Positions 1 to 7,402 of a stretch of DNA of 27,851 nt are shown piece by piece. Both the position numbers and the translations under genes were made by a program. Positions within the stretch are counted from its first letter, which is position 1. Every line of letters begins with the position of its first letter. The notes beneath the pieces were generated by a model. It made no database searches. It had not been told where the DNA came from and was given only the letters and a program-made list of their open reading frames with translations. Source of the stretch: an uncultured bacterium (lineage in GTDB: Bacteria; Vulcanimicrobiota; Xenobia; Xenobiales; Xenobiaceae); NCBI GenBank assembly GCA_934636825.1, contig CAKUBG010000031.1, forward strand, positions 1-27,851, given 5' to 3'.

Positions 1-282
1 TTACGCTTCTTGCCTTACAGCATCGGCGCTTAATATTTGAAAAAGAGAGCGATTAGCTCTACTTAACATTGACAATTCTAAGTGTCATTATTTCGGTATC
101 TCATCTTGTAAGATACACAGGGCACTTACACAAGCTTCATAGTTAAAAGCTGCTATTCTGTTTTCAAAACTTTGCTTAGTTGCTCGTCGCAACTGCTCGA
201 GTATATTACCGCTAAGCGCCTACCCTGTCAAGCACCTACGCGCAAAAATGTGCAAAAATTTTACGCAGTGCGTGTTGGTGCT
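1..282. other. Gene-free left edge
   Basis: I see no supportable gene here. The only minus-strand reading frame ending at the window edge is 22 codons (ATG at 67-69, TAA at 1-3) and it has no Shine-Dalgarno sequence, so I do not call it. There are small perfect hairpins at 46-60 (AGAGC/GCTCT) and 178-194 (AGTTGC/GCAACT). From about 237 the sequence becomes an arm of the following repeat: CAAAAATG at 243-250 pairs with CATTTTTG at 405-412, so the inverted repeat around module A extends outward beyond its core. Confidence 0.4.
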
Positions 283-392
283 AAATTTATAGCCTCGTTG
301 CCTAGTTCGTTATATCCCTCCTCGAAAACATCGCTGACGCGATAAAGTTTTCTCCGGTGGGTATAACGAACATTTTTGGCGGCTATAAATTT
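283..392. repeat. Repeat module A, copy 1 (long hairpin)
   Basis: This is a 110-nt imperfect inverted repeat. The outer stem is AAATTTATAGCC (283-294) with GGCTATAAATTT (381-392), a perfect 12 bp. Inside it GTTCGTTATA (305-314) pairs with TATAACGAAC (362-371), then CCC with GGG, then GAAAAC with GTTTTC. At the apex ATCGC pairs with GCGAT around a 4-nt TGAC loop. Two more copies lie at 26998-27105 and 27604-27712 in the same orientation. It does not code for protein. It could be a MITE- or REP-like element or part of a folded RNA together with module B. The repeat and the pairing are seen directly; the role is unknown. Confidence 0.9.
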
Positions 393-428
393 CATTTGCG
401 CTCGCATTTTTGTGCTGCGCACACGCTA

Positions 429-723
429 GCGTAGTTTTTTAACCAACAGGCGGAGACAGTGGTGAATTGAAGGCGAAGAATATTGGCCGAAGCCAAAGCT
501 TCGGTCAGTTCGAGCCTGAAAGAGCCGCTGACGGAGCCAGCCAACATGAACACGAGCCCGCAACCTAAACTTATAGCGGAATTTTTTCACCATACCGGTA
601 GCGCAGGCCTCTGGCCGCTAGGCCAGTCAGCCGGAGCGTCGATACGGTAAAAAATGAAGCTAACACTAAATAGCTAACTGGCGGGCGGTACACTATCAGC
701 GTCGCTAAAATGGAAAACTACGC
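429..723 (-). ncRNA. Repeat module B, copy 1: candidate structured RNA or structured mobile element
   Basis: This 295-nt element is closed by GCGTAGTTTT (429-438) and AAAACTACGC (714-723). Further helices visible in it are CAGGC/GCCTG (447-451 with 514-518), GGCCGAAGC/GCTTCGGTC (485-493 with 498-506), GCTGAC/GCCAGC (527-532 with 536-541), GCCCGC/GCGGGC (556-561 with 681-686), CTGGCC/GGCCAG (611-616 with 621-626), and ATTTTTT plus ACCATACC (581-596) with GATACGGT plus AAAAAAT (641-655). The second copy at 27276-27569 keeps all of these, with compensatory changes. Mismatches of the A-C type become G-U on the minus strand at more sites than on the plus strand, so minus is favoured weakly. I recognise no known RNA class; RNase P, tmRNA, 6S and group II domain V hallmarks are not apparent. 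Confidence 0.5.
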
Positions 724-917
724 AACCAACGGTCAAAAAGCATAAAAGCGCGGCCAACAAAAACATAGCTGATGAGCAGACATACCGACACTAAGACATA
801 TCCATTCCATTATGATTATGGATTTAGTTAATTATGATTTTATTAAATGCAAAAAATAGCTATTGATAGATTATCTAATAATTTACTAATATTATAATAC
901 TAGATAAATTATTAGAA
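724..917. other. AT-rich spacer
   Basis: This spacer lies between module B and the feo terminator. Its right half is strongly AT-rich. ATCCAT...ATGGAT makes a small inverted repeat near 799-823. I see no gene and no convincing promoter. Confidence 0.4.
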
Positions 918-969
918 AGAAGCACTTCTCACTTTAGCTTTTTGTAGCTAATTGGTGAAAAGTGCTTCT
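918..969 (-). terminator. Rho-independent terminator of feoABC
   Basis: A long hairpin has arms AGAAGCACTT (918-927) and AAGTGCTTCT (960-969), extended inward by TCAC/GTGA and TAGC/GCTA. Read on the minus strand it lies about 25 nt past the feoC stop and is followed by a U-rich tract (TTTCTAATAATTT). The T run on the other side is short, so it may work weakly in the other direction too. Confidence 0.85.
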
Positions 970-993
970 TTAAAATGAGAGCCAAAAAAGAAC

Positions 994-1263
994 TTAATTT
1001 GGCAGTTCGGCTGCTTGGCGGCCTTTTTCGGTTAAGCTCCAAACATTGAGTTTAGCTTTATTGGCGCACATCTTCTTGTAAAGACAAGCTTGGCAAGCAG
1101 TGGGAGCACATTGAGAAGATGAGCTCCCCTGGCGCGTTAGATAGCCGCCTTGCTCTAATTGGCTGAGCATAGCTTCTAGTACTTGAGCAGAACAGCCAAG
1201 TTGAGAAGAAATCTCTGGCCACGACTTTTCTTGAGCTATAGAACGCAGCAAATCTTTAATCAT
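994..1263 (-). CDS. feoC: FeoC-like [Fe-S] winged-helix regulator of ferrous iron transport
   Basis: This 89-residue protein has an N-terminal winged-helix fold typical of FeoC (about residues 1-45, with a helix-turn-helix and an SQLEQGGYL recognition/wing region). A cysteine loop follows, with C52, C57, C60 and C66 in a C-x4-C-x2-C-x5-C pattern. In FeoC proteins of this kind the cysteines bind an iron-sulfur cluster, and FeoC is thought to modulate FeoB stability or activity. It is the last gene of feoA-feoB-feoC, 28 nt after the feoB stop, with a good AGGAGG ribosome site before ATG at 1263. The terminator at 918-969 follows it. The identification rests on size, cysteine pattern and operon position. 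Confidence 0.85.
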   Translation of the reverse strand: MIKDLLRSIAQEKSWPEISSQLGCSAQVLEAMLSQLEQGGYLTRQGSSSSQCAPTACQACLYKKMCANKAKLNVWSLTEKGRQAAELPN

Positions 1264-1291
1264 AGCGCCTCCTGCTTAGCTATTGCTTAAA

Positions 1292-3640
1292 CTAAAGTCC
1301 GGCTAACCAGTTGCCCAAAGGAAGATGGTAAACGATTATTGCCAAAATCCAAGCTACTATTAAAGAGTAAGCTATAGAAAAGCCTGTCCACTTCCAGCCA
1401 AACTCAGTTTTCAAAGCGCTCAAAGTACCTACGCAAGGCATATAAAGCAACACATAAACCATGTAAGCTAAGATAGCTCGCGGAGAAGCGCAATTGAGAA
1501 TTTGAGAAGCCAAACCAGCTGGGCCGCCGTCGGAATCTTCGCCAAAACTAATTAAGCCGAAAAGCTGGAAGAAAGCCTTAAAGGTATTGATAATAGCATC
1601 AATTAAACCTACGGCAATTTGCTCTAAACCGCTGCCTAAAGTAAGAGAAGCTACTTCACCGCCAGATCCAAAGTAGCTAACGGCCAAAGAGCCTACTACA
1701 ACTTCTTTAGCTACAAAACCAGGAACCAAAGCTCCAGCTAAGTGCCAATCGGTGATACCGAAAGTAGAAGTAAAGTGGGCAAAAATACGAGACAAACGAG
1801 CAAAATAGCTGCCGTCTACACTTCCCACAGGGAAACTGTTAATTACCCATACAAAAATAACGGCAATAAAAATAGCTCCGCCGGCGCTCTCCAAAAAGCT
1901 CAGAGTGCGAGCCCAAGCTTGCTTCCAAATAACTTTCATGGTTGGCAATCTGTAAGGAGGCAATTCCATAATGGAGCCGGTTTCATCTGAATGCAAAATT
2001 TTACTCATGAGCAAAATAGTAAATAAGCCCATGATAATACTTATTGTATAGATGAAAAACAGAGCGTAAGATGGATTTTTAGGGAAAAAGATCGTGGCAA
2101 AGAAAGCAAAAACAGCCATTCTGGCGCTACAAGGCGCAAAAGGAACAGCCATAGAAACTCTCAAGCGCTCGTTAAAAGACTCCAAAGTACGAGTAGCTAC
2201 AATGCCGGGAACGTTGCAACCTACGCCAACCAACATCGGAATAAAAGCTTTGCCCGGTAAGTGCATAGCCTTCATAATGCGGTCGACCAAGAACGCCGAT
2301 CTAGCTAAGAATCCGCTAGACTCCAAAACGCTCATGCCTACGTAAAGTACGAACAGAACCGGGGTAAAGGCTAAAACTGTGCCCAAGCCTTCCAAAACAC
2401 CATTCATGACAAATGAACGTACCATATCTGGCATTTCCGCCGAAGCTGTCCAGCCCATAAATACTTCTTTTATAGTATTGAGCCATTCCACCCAAGGATC
2501 GGAAAAAGCGAAAGTAAAGCGGAACAAAATCAGCATACAGAACAAGAAGATCGGTATACCGAAAATAGGATGCAATACCACTTTATCGATAGCAGCAGTA
2601 AGCTTGTGAACGCCTGCTGGAGCGGATTGTCCAAGTTCAGCTACTTTTCTAGCTAAACGATAGCGAGTATCGGCAATTTCCAAGAAACAATCGATACCGT
2701 TTTCGGCAAACTTTTTGCGATAATATTCGGCTTTTTTTCTAAAGTCGGAAGGAATTTTGATCGCTTTATGAGCTCGCTCATTCTCTTCTTGAGCCGGGCC
2801 TTCGGTAGGATTATCTAAATCTTCTAATTTGTCGCCAATTAAAGCGGCTACAGCGATCCAGCGAGCTGCCGGAGTATCCAAAAATGAGGCCAGATCTTCA
2901 ATAGCTTTTTCTATTTCGGGCGGATACTCTATCTTTAACTTACTGCGCTTAGCAGCTATAGCGTGGCGCATAAGTTCTTGCACGCCTTCTTCTTTGACGG
3001 CGACAGTAGGCACTACCGGTAAATCCAGAGCTTCGGACAAAGCTTCAATATTAGGCTTCATGCCCTTTTCTTTAGCTTCATCGAGCAAATTCAGAGCTAC
3101 AACTACAGGGACACCGAGCTCAATAAGCTCAATAGTCATGGCCAAATTGCGCTCTAAGTTGCCTGCGTCGATTACATCGATAACCGCATCAGGCATACGC
3201 GTGAGCAATTCGTCACGAGTGACTTTTTCTTCGGCACTGGAAGCTGCCAAGCCATAAGCTCCAGGCAAATCGACTAAGTGCACTTTGACAGAAGCGTCTT
3301 TAACTTCAGTAGAGTCAGCTTTTGTTTCTGGCTCAGCAGGCGTTTTTTCTGCTACATCAGATTTAGTCGGAGCGCTCGTAGCCGAGGACTCCAGCTCCTT
3401 ATCGGCAGCTTGCAATTCTTTAGAGTTGCAATGGTAAATAAAGTGCGTCTCCATGCGCTCTACAGTAGTGCCAGGCCAGTTGCCGATACGCAGTGAAGCG
3501 CCGGAGATAGCGTTAATTAACGTAGTTTTACCGACATTAGGGTTGCCAACCATCACAAAAAGACGGCTGGCGTCGGTAGACTTACTCCCTTTGCTGTCGA
3601 TAAGATTTGCCTCTCCGGCATGACAGCAAGCTTTAGCCAT
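1292..3640 (-). CDS. feoB: Ferrous iron transport protein B (FeoB)
   Basis: This 782-residue inner-membrane Fe(II) transporter has a cytosolic G domain. P-loop GNPNVGKT is at 32-39, the G3 motif DLPG at 124-127 and the G4 motif NLLD at 184-187. A helical linker follows, then two Gate-type membrane halves with conserved segments such as GFLARSAFLVDR and GVGCNVPGIVATRTLE. The N-terminus carries a CCH cluster (residues 5-7), common in FeoB. About 45 charged, Glu/Lys/Thr/Ser-rich residues (about 72-117) are inserted between the switch I area and G3, where most family members are short. The start at 3640 has AGGGGGAA upstream and overlaps the feoA stop by 8 nt, implying translational coupling. Confidence 0.97.
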   Translation of the reverse strand: MAKACCHAGEANLIDSKGSKSTDASRLFVMVGNPNVGKTTLINAISGASLRIGNWPGTTVERMETHFIYHCNSKELQAADKELESSATSAPTKSDVAEKTPAEPETKADSTEVKDASVKVHLVDLPGAYGLAASSAEEKVTRDELLTRMPDAVIDVIDAGNLERNLAMTIELIELGVPVVVALNLLDEAKEKGMKPNIEALSEALDLPVVPTVAVKEEGVQELMRHAIAAKRSKLKIEYPPEIEKAIEDLASFLDTPAARWIAVAALIGDKLEDLDNPTEGPAQEENERAHKAIKIPSDFRKKAEYYRKKFAENGIDCFLEIADTRYRLARKVAELGQSAPAGVHKLTAAIDKVVLHPIFGIPIFLFCMLILFRFTFAFSDPWVEWLNTIKEVFMGWTASAEMPDMVRSFVMNGVLEGLGTVLAFTPVLFVLYVGMSVLESSGFLARSAFLVDRIMKAMHLPGKAFIPMLVGVGCNVPGIVATRTLESFNERLRVSMAVPFAPCSARMAVFAFFATIFFPKNPSYALFFIYTISIIMGLFTILLMSKILHSDETGSIMELPPYRLPTMKVIWKQAWARTLSFLESAGGAIFIAVIFVWVINSFPVGSVDGSYFARLSRIFAHFTSTFGITDWHLAGALVPGFVAKEVVVGSLAVSYFGSGGEVASLTLGSGLEQIAVGLIDAIINTFKAFFQLFGLISFGEDSDGGPAGLASQILNCASPRAILAYMVYVLLYMPCVGTLSALKTEFGWKWTGFSIAYSLIVAWILAIIVYHLPLGNWLAGL

Positions 3641-3899
3641 GTTCTATTCCCCCTATGACAACTGAAGCAGCGTCTTCACTCCTCAAAGTGAGCAAACAAC
3701 CATTAACTTCAAATTCCAAAGGATCCCCCAAAGGAGCGCGGCGTACCATTTTTACCGTAGCTCCGGCATTTATGCCCAACGTCATGATGCGACGTACATT
3801 AGGGCCAACTTCTGTAAAAGTTTTGATAATAGCCGTATCTCCAGGCACTAGTTCAGCTAAAGTCCGGCTTTCTGCAATTACATTATCTTTAGTTTTCAA
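3633..3899 (-). CDS. feoA: Ferrous iron transport protein A (FeoA)
   Basis: This is a small SH3-like cytosolic partner of FeoB. The recognisable core begins TLAELVPGD and continues through a GPNVRRIMTLGI segment to a C-terminal LTLRSEDAASVVI strand, as in the FeoA family. No ATG is available in frame. I chose TTG at 3897-3899 because AGAGG lies about 12 nt upstream and the resulting 88 residues match the usual family size. A TTG at 3944 would add 15 residues but has no ribosome site (a CCTCC run lies there instead). It is the first gene of the feo operon and its end overlaps feoB by 8 nt. Its function is certain; its start is not. Confidence 0.9.
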   Translation of the reverse strand: MKTKDNVIAESRTLAELVPGDTAIIKTFTEVGPNVRRIMTLGINAGATVKMVRRAPLGDPLEFEVNGCLLTLRSEDAASVVIGGIEHG

Positions 3900-4040
3900 A
3901 TATTTGAATTTCCTCTCTTGGCGCAAAGCCTTATAACCACACAAACGGAGGGAGCCGCGCCTCGAAGCAGTTCCCGCCTGTTAATATTACACTATAAGAC
4001 GTTTTCCTACTTTTTAAGGTCCGAATTAAAGTAAAAAAGG

Positions 4041-4069
4041 TTAATATACTAAACTTTTTTGCCGTTCAA
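4041..4069 (-). promoter_or_regulatory. Candidate feoABC promoter
   Basis: On the minus strand TTGAAC (4064-4069) and TATTAA (4041-4046) are separated by 17 nt, a plausible -35/-10 pair. It would give a leader of roughly 130 nt ahead of feoA. On the plus strand the same DNA holds TATACT (4045-4050), a possible -10 for aspC, without a good -35. I could not make out a convincing Fur box. Confidence 0.3.
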
Positions 4070-4099
4070 TCAGCCTGAACCTAACTAAGTTTTTTTTGT

Positions 4100-4120
4100 G
4101 CCTAGTTTAGGCTTTTTTTT
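4100..4120 (+). terminator. Small terminator or attenuator in the aspC leader
   Basis: GCCTA (4100-4104) and TAGGC (4108-4112) form a 5-bp hairpin with a GTT loop, directly followed by eight T. It sits upstream of aspC with no plus-strand gene before it. The segment CCTAACTA at 4080-4087 can pair instead with TAGTTTAGG at 4103-4111 (one bulge), which would break the hairpin. That is the layout of an attenuator, but the stem is short. Confidence 0.4.
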
Positions 4121-4220
4121 AGCTAAAAAGAGAGGGAGGAGCAATTTTGAGACAGAAGCTAGGGAAAAATCTCGGATAACTTTTTTAGAGCTGTCAGCAA
4201 TAGGAAACCAAGGAGATAAT

Positions 4221-5423
4221 ATGACCGTTTTATCCAATCGCGTAATGAATGTTAAGCCTTCATCAACTTTGGCTGTAAATGCCAAAGCCAAAGCTCTCAA
4301 AGCTGCAGGAGCCGATGTAGTCAGTTTCGGCGCCGGCGAACCGGATTTTTCCACTCCGGAAAATATTATTGAAGCCGCTTGCTATGCTTTACACCACGGA
4401 GCTACTCGCTACGAAGCTACCCCGGGAACTGTCCAAGCTCGTCAAGCAGTAGTCGATTATTTCAAAAAACGCTTCGACCGTGATATAAATACTAAAAACG
4501 TCATTATTTCTACCGGTGCCAAGTTAGCCTTATTCCTCAGCTTTTTAACTTTGGTTAATCCCGGCGATGAGGTACTTTTGCCATCGCCTTACTGGGTCAG
4601 CTATCCGGAACACATAAAATTAGCTGGCGGTGTTGTTAAAGTAATCGAAACTGATCCCAATAATAATTTCAAAGTAACGCCCGAGCAATTGGAAGCGGCC
4701 ATCACTCCCAAGAGCCGTGTTTTCTTGCTTTGCTCTCCTTCTAACCCGGCCGGCATAAGCTACACTCCCGACGAAATAAAAGCTCTGGCCAATGTAATAG
4801 CCAAACATCCGCAACTTTTCGTTATTTCTGACGAAATTTATGAGCGCTTAACTTACGCAGATTATCCTTTCTTAAGTTTTGCTTGCGCCAACCCCGAATT
4901 GAGTGAGCGTGTGGTCACTATAAATGGAGTTAGCAAAGCTTATGCTATGACCGGCTGGCGCATAGGTTACGCCGTTGCTTCCGAGCAAATTATCGCCGGT
5001 ATGACAAAATTGCAAAGTCAAATGACTTCCAATATTACCGCCAGCAATTTTGCAGCTTTGATTGAAGCTTTGCACGGCCCTCAAGATTCCGTAACCAACA
5101 TGGTGAAAGAATTTGCCAAGCGCGCTGCCCATATTTATGAACGCATTATGGAAATTCCCCATATAAAATGTCCTCGTCCCACCGGTGCTTTTTATGCTTT
5201 CCCCGACGTCAGCGCCTACTTTGGTAAAAAAGATCCTCAAGGACGCCAAATTAACAGCGCTCACGAGCTGGCCGAGTCGTTACTTGACAATGTTCAAGTT
5301 GCGGTTGTTCCCGGCGAAGATTTCGGCGCTCCCAATCATATCAGGCTTAGTTTTGCTACCAGCATGGAGTTAATCGATAAGGGACTGGACAGAATTTCTT
5401 CTTATATGGCTTCGCTTAAATAA
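4221..5423 (+). CDS. aspC: Pyridoxal-phosphate aminotransferase, aspartate aminotransferase type
   Basis: This 400-residue fold-type I, class I aminotransferase probably interconverts aspartate and oxaloacetate with 2-oxoglutarate/glutamate. Family marks are SFGAGEPDFSTP near residue 36, the substrate/cofactor loop SPSNPAG (N175), ISDEIY with D204 for the pyridine nitrogen, and SKAYAMTGWRIGY with K239 as the Schiff-base lysine. A C-terminal HIRLSFATS carries the carboxylate-binding arginine. This matches the Ib AspAT subgroup; prephenate or broad aminotransferase activity cannot be excluded. An in-frame GTG at 4098 would add 41 residues, but AAGGAG at 4209-4214 fixes the ATG at 4221. An asparaginase-like gene follows, suggesting linked Asp/Asn metabolism. 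Confidence 0.92.
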   Translation: MTVLSNRVMNVKPSSTLAVNAKAKALKAAGADVVSFGAGEPDFSTPENIIEAACYALHHGATRYEATPGTVQARQAVVDYFKKRFDRDINTKNVIISTGAKLALFLSFLTLVNPGDEVLLPSPYWVSYPEHIKLAGGVVKVIETDPNNNFKVTPEQLEAAITPKSRVFLLCSPSNPAGISYTPDEIKALANVIAKHPQLFVISDEIYERLTYADYPFLSFACANPELSERVVTINGVSKAYAMTGWRIGYAVASEQIIAGMTKLQSQMTSNITASNFAALIEALHGPQDSVTNMVKEFAKRAAHIYERIMEIPHIKCPRPTGAFYAFPDVSAYFGKKDPQGRQINSAHELAESLLDNVQVAVVPGEDFGAPNHIRLSFATSMELIDKGLDRISSYMASLK

Positions 5424-5457
5424 TATTAAGCGTACGCCAATTTGAAAATAAATAAGT

Positions 5458-5492
5458 GAGCGCTAGCGAGAACAATTTTTTCGCCAGCGCTC
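5458..5492 (+). other. Intercistronic GC-rich hairpin
   Basis: GAGCGCT (5458-5464) pairs with AGCGCTC (5486-5492), extended by GCG/CGC past one mismatch. No T run follows, so it is more likely a processing or stability hairpin between aspC and the asparaginase-like gene than a full terminator. Confidence 0.5.
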
Positions 5493-5519
5493 CGGAATGA
5501 TGGTATCAAGACGAGAAGT

Positions 5520-6065
5520 ATGAAAAATATACGTATTTTTGTAACCGGCGGCACTTTTGATAAAGAATATGACGAGTTACACGGCAAGCTTTATTTTCGA
5601 GACAGCCATTTACATGAAATGCTGCGCTTGGGGCGCAACTTAACCAATGTAGAAATTCGCACCCTGATGATGATTGATAGTTTGGAAATGAGCGACAGCG
5701 ATCGGGAGATTATCTATTCTTCATGTATCAAAAGTGATACAGAGCGCATTGTCATTACTCACGGTACCGACACTATGGAATTGACAGCCAAGTATCTCGG
5801 TGAACGCATAAAAGATAGAACTATTGTTTTAACCGGCGCTATGATTCCTTACGCTTTCGGCAGCTCGGACGGACTTTTCAATTTAGGCAGTGCCTTAGCT
5901 TTCGTGCAAACTCTGCCTCATGGCGTATATATTGCCATGAACGGACGCTATTTCGCCTGGAATAATGTACGCAAAAACCGTTCTATCGGCCAATTTGAAG
6001 AAATACATCATCACGAAGCTCCTAAGCACCACGACTTAGAAAACAACAATGCGGGAGAGCATTAA
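5520..6065 (+). CDS. Single-domain asparaginase-like protein
   Basis: These 181 residues correspond only to the N-terminal catalytic domain of the L-asparaginase I/II family, which is normally about 330 residues. FVTGGTFD carries the first catalytic threonine (T12), ITHGTDTMELTA the second Thr-Asp pair (T83, D84), and TGAMIPYAFGSSDGLFNL the following helix. A lysine near 152 may be the remaining catalytic base. The chain ends in a histidine-rich tail (about residues 163-181). A conserved short subfamily of asparaginase-domain proteins is known, so the length need not mean a broken gene. No frame with the missing C-terminal domain follows before the terminator. Activity on asparagine is inferred. 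The ribosome site (GAGAAG) is weak. Confidence 0.8.
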   Translation: MKNIRIFVTGGTFDKEYDELHGKLYFRDSHLHEMLRLGRNLTNVEIRTLMMIDSLEMSDSDREIIYSSCIKSDTERIVITHGTDTMELTAKYLGERIKDRTIVLTGAMIPYAFGSSDGLFNLGSALAFVQTLPHGVYIAMNGRYFAWNNVRKNRSIGQFEEIHHHEAPKHHDLENNNAGEH

Positions 6066-6088
6066 TCTGTAGGGCTTGAGCATGTTTG

Positions 6089-6126
6089 GCCGCTGCCAAG
6101 CCGACAGGTAGGAAGCAGCGGCTTTT
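6089..6126 (+). terminator. Rho-independent terminator
   Basis: GCCGCTGC (6089-6096) pairs perfectly with GCAGCGGC (6115-6122), followed by TTTTA. It closes the aspC-asparaginase unit 23 nt after the stop. Confidence 0.75.
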
Positions 6127-6167
6127 AGATAGAACCATGGCGGCGAAGATAATGTGCGAGGAACACT

Positions 6168-7295
6168 ATGAGTAAACGTTTTATAACCAGTTTTGCTGCA
6201 GCTGCCTTATTGGGAGTGTCTCTCAGTTTCGCCACTCCGGTTCAAGCTGCCGATGAAGCTTCACAAGTTTTGATGCTGCGCCGAGTGTTTTCCGCTCCCG
6301 TAGAAGCCTGGCCCACCGTCTTAAAAGACAACACCAGACTCATTGACAAAAGCTTTTTTGAGCGTGTGGAAGCACGCATAAAGTGGAGCATCGATAATGG
6401 ACAAGTAGAAGACGCCGTGCGCTTTGCTTACGTAGGCGATTTGGCCGGCCAAACCGTAGGACGCAAGACCGATTATCGCATGCAAATGTCTCAGCTTTTC
6501 CGCAAGCTGGGCAACTTCTCTATGTCTCTGGATCTTATAAATAATGTATGTATTTTAGAGCCAGACAATAAAGAAGCCCAATTTTATAAAGCTTCCGTAC
6601 TTCAAGATGCCGGCAACAATATTGATTGCTACTCTATCTACCAAGATTTAGCCAAGAAAAATTATCGCCGTGCTGAGTGCTATTACAGAATGTCCCTTCT
6701 GGAGTTGCAGCGCTCTGAAATTGAATTGGCTCGCGATCATTTGAAAGAATGCGTTAAACTCGATTCTAAACACGAGTCTGCTAAGCGTGAATTAGCCAAA
6801 ATCGAAGAGGCTTTGGCAAAAGCAACTTTTGTGCCTAAAAACGGAACAGATTCTGCAGCTTTACCTGTGGGAAGCTTAGCCAACTTACCTATTGCCACTT
6901 CGGATAATAGCAAAGCTGTTGCTTTAGCCGGTCAGGGTTACGAAGCCCTTAAAGCAGGCAGCATAAGCAAAGCCAAAGACTTGTATGCTCAAGCTTTGAA
7001 GCTTAATGCCACTGCTCCGCAAGCTCTATTGGGAGCCGGTTTAATTGCTTATCGCGACGGTGATATTGAAAGTGCCATTTTAAGTCTGACAGCCGCAGCT
7101 AAGGCTTACGGAGGCAACAATGCCGAAGTGGAGCACTATTTGGGTTGCTGTTACGAGAGACGTTACGATATAAATAAAAATCGTGAAGATCTTAAGTCTG
7201 CTCAAGCTCACTTTATGAAATGTAAGCAAATAAATGGCAACCATCCTATGGTAAAAATGGACTTGGATCGCATTGAGAGCAGATTAAAGAAATAA
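6168..7295 (+). CDS. Exported TPR-repeat protein
   Basis: The 375-residue protein starts with a clear Sec signal peptide: basic MSKR, a hydrophobic core, and a likely cleavage after PVQA near residue 27. The rest is helical, with tetratricopeptide-like pairs at about 100-215 (NFSMSLDLINNVCILEPDN..., ELARDHLKECVKLDSKHESA) and again at about 248-370 (ALAGQGYEALKAGSISKAKDLY..., DIESAILSLTAAA). The linker between the two blocks is Ser/Ala/Pro-rich. It is probably a periplasmic or surface scaffold. I recognise no specific orthologue. The ribosome site GAGGA lies 6 nt before the ATG, and a strong terminator follows. Confidence 0.85.
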   Translation: MSKRFITSFAAAALLGVSLSFATPVQAADEASQVLMLRRVFSAPVEAWPTVLKDNTRLIDKSFFERVEARIKWSIDNGQVEDAVRFAYVGDLAGQTVGRKTDYRMQMSQLFRKLGNFSMSLDLINNVCILEPDNKEAQFYKASVLQDAGNNIDCYSIYQDLAKKNYRRAECYYRMSLLELQRSEIELARDHLKECVKLDSKHESAKRELAKIEEALAKATFVPKNGTDSAALPVGSLANLPIATSDNSKAVALAGQGYEALKAGSISKAKDLYAQALKLNATAPQALLGAGLIAYRDGDIESAILSLTAAAKAYGGNNAEVEHYLGCCYERRYDINKNREDLKSAQAHFMKCKQINGNHPMVKMDLDRIESRLKK

Positions 7296-7343
7296 AAGCG
7301 AAAGATAAATCGAGTTATATATTGTATAGAACTTGATAATCTC

Positions 7344-7389
7344 TTTTTGGCAAGCTTTCCTCTTAGAGAGAAGCTTGCCAAAAATTTTT
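7344..7389 (+). terminator. Rho-independent terminator
   Basis: TTTTTGGCAAGCTT (7344-7357) and AAGCTTGCCAAAAA (7371-7384) form a perfect 14-bp stem with a 13-nt loop, followed by TTTTT. It separates the TPR gene from the next small gene. Confidence 0.9.
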
Positions 7390-7402
7390 ATGAAAGAAAA
7401 AA

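Noticed and set aside
1..69. 22-codon minus-strand frame at the left edge
   Set aside because: No ribosome site and no recognisable sequence; could be chance.
429..723. Group II intron or other known ribozyme
   Set aside because: No domain V-like GAGC...GAAA...GUUC hairpin, no intron-encoded protein, and no RNase P or tmRNA core that I could find.
4098..4220. N-terminal extension of aspC from GTG 4098
   Set aside because: The start would lie inside the hairpin-T-run, while AAGGAG lies 6 nt before ATG 4221, which is the conserved family start.
5520..6065. Asparaginase pseudogene
   Set aside because: The frame is intact with catalytic residues and ends cleanly 23 nt before a good terminator; a short subfamily is known.
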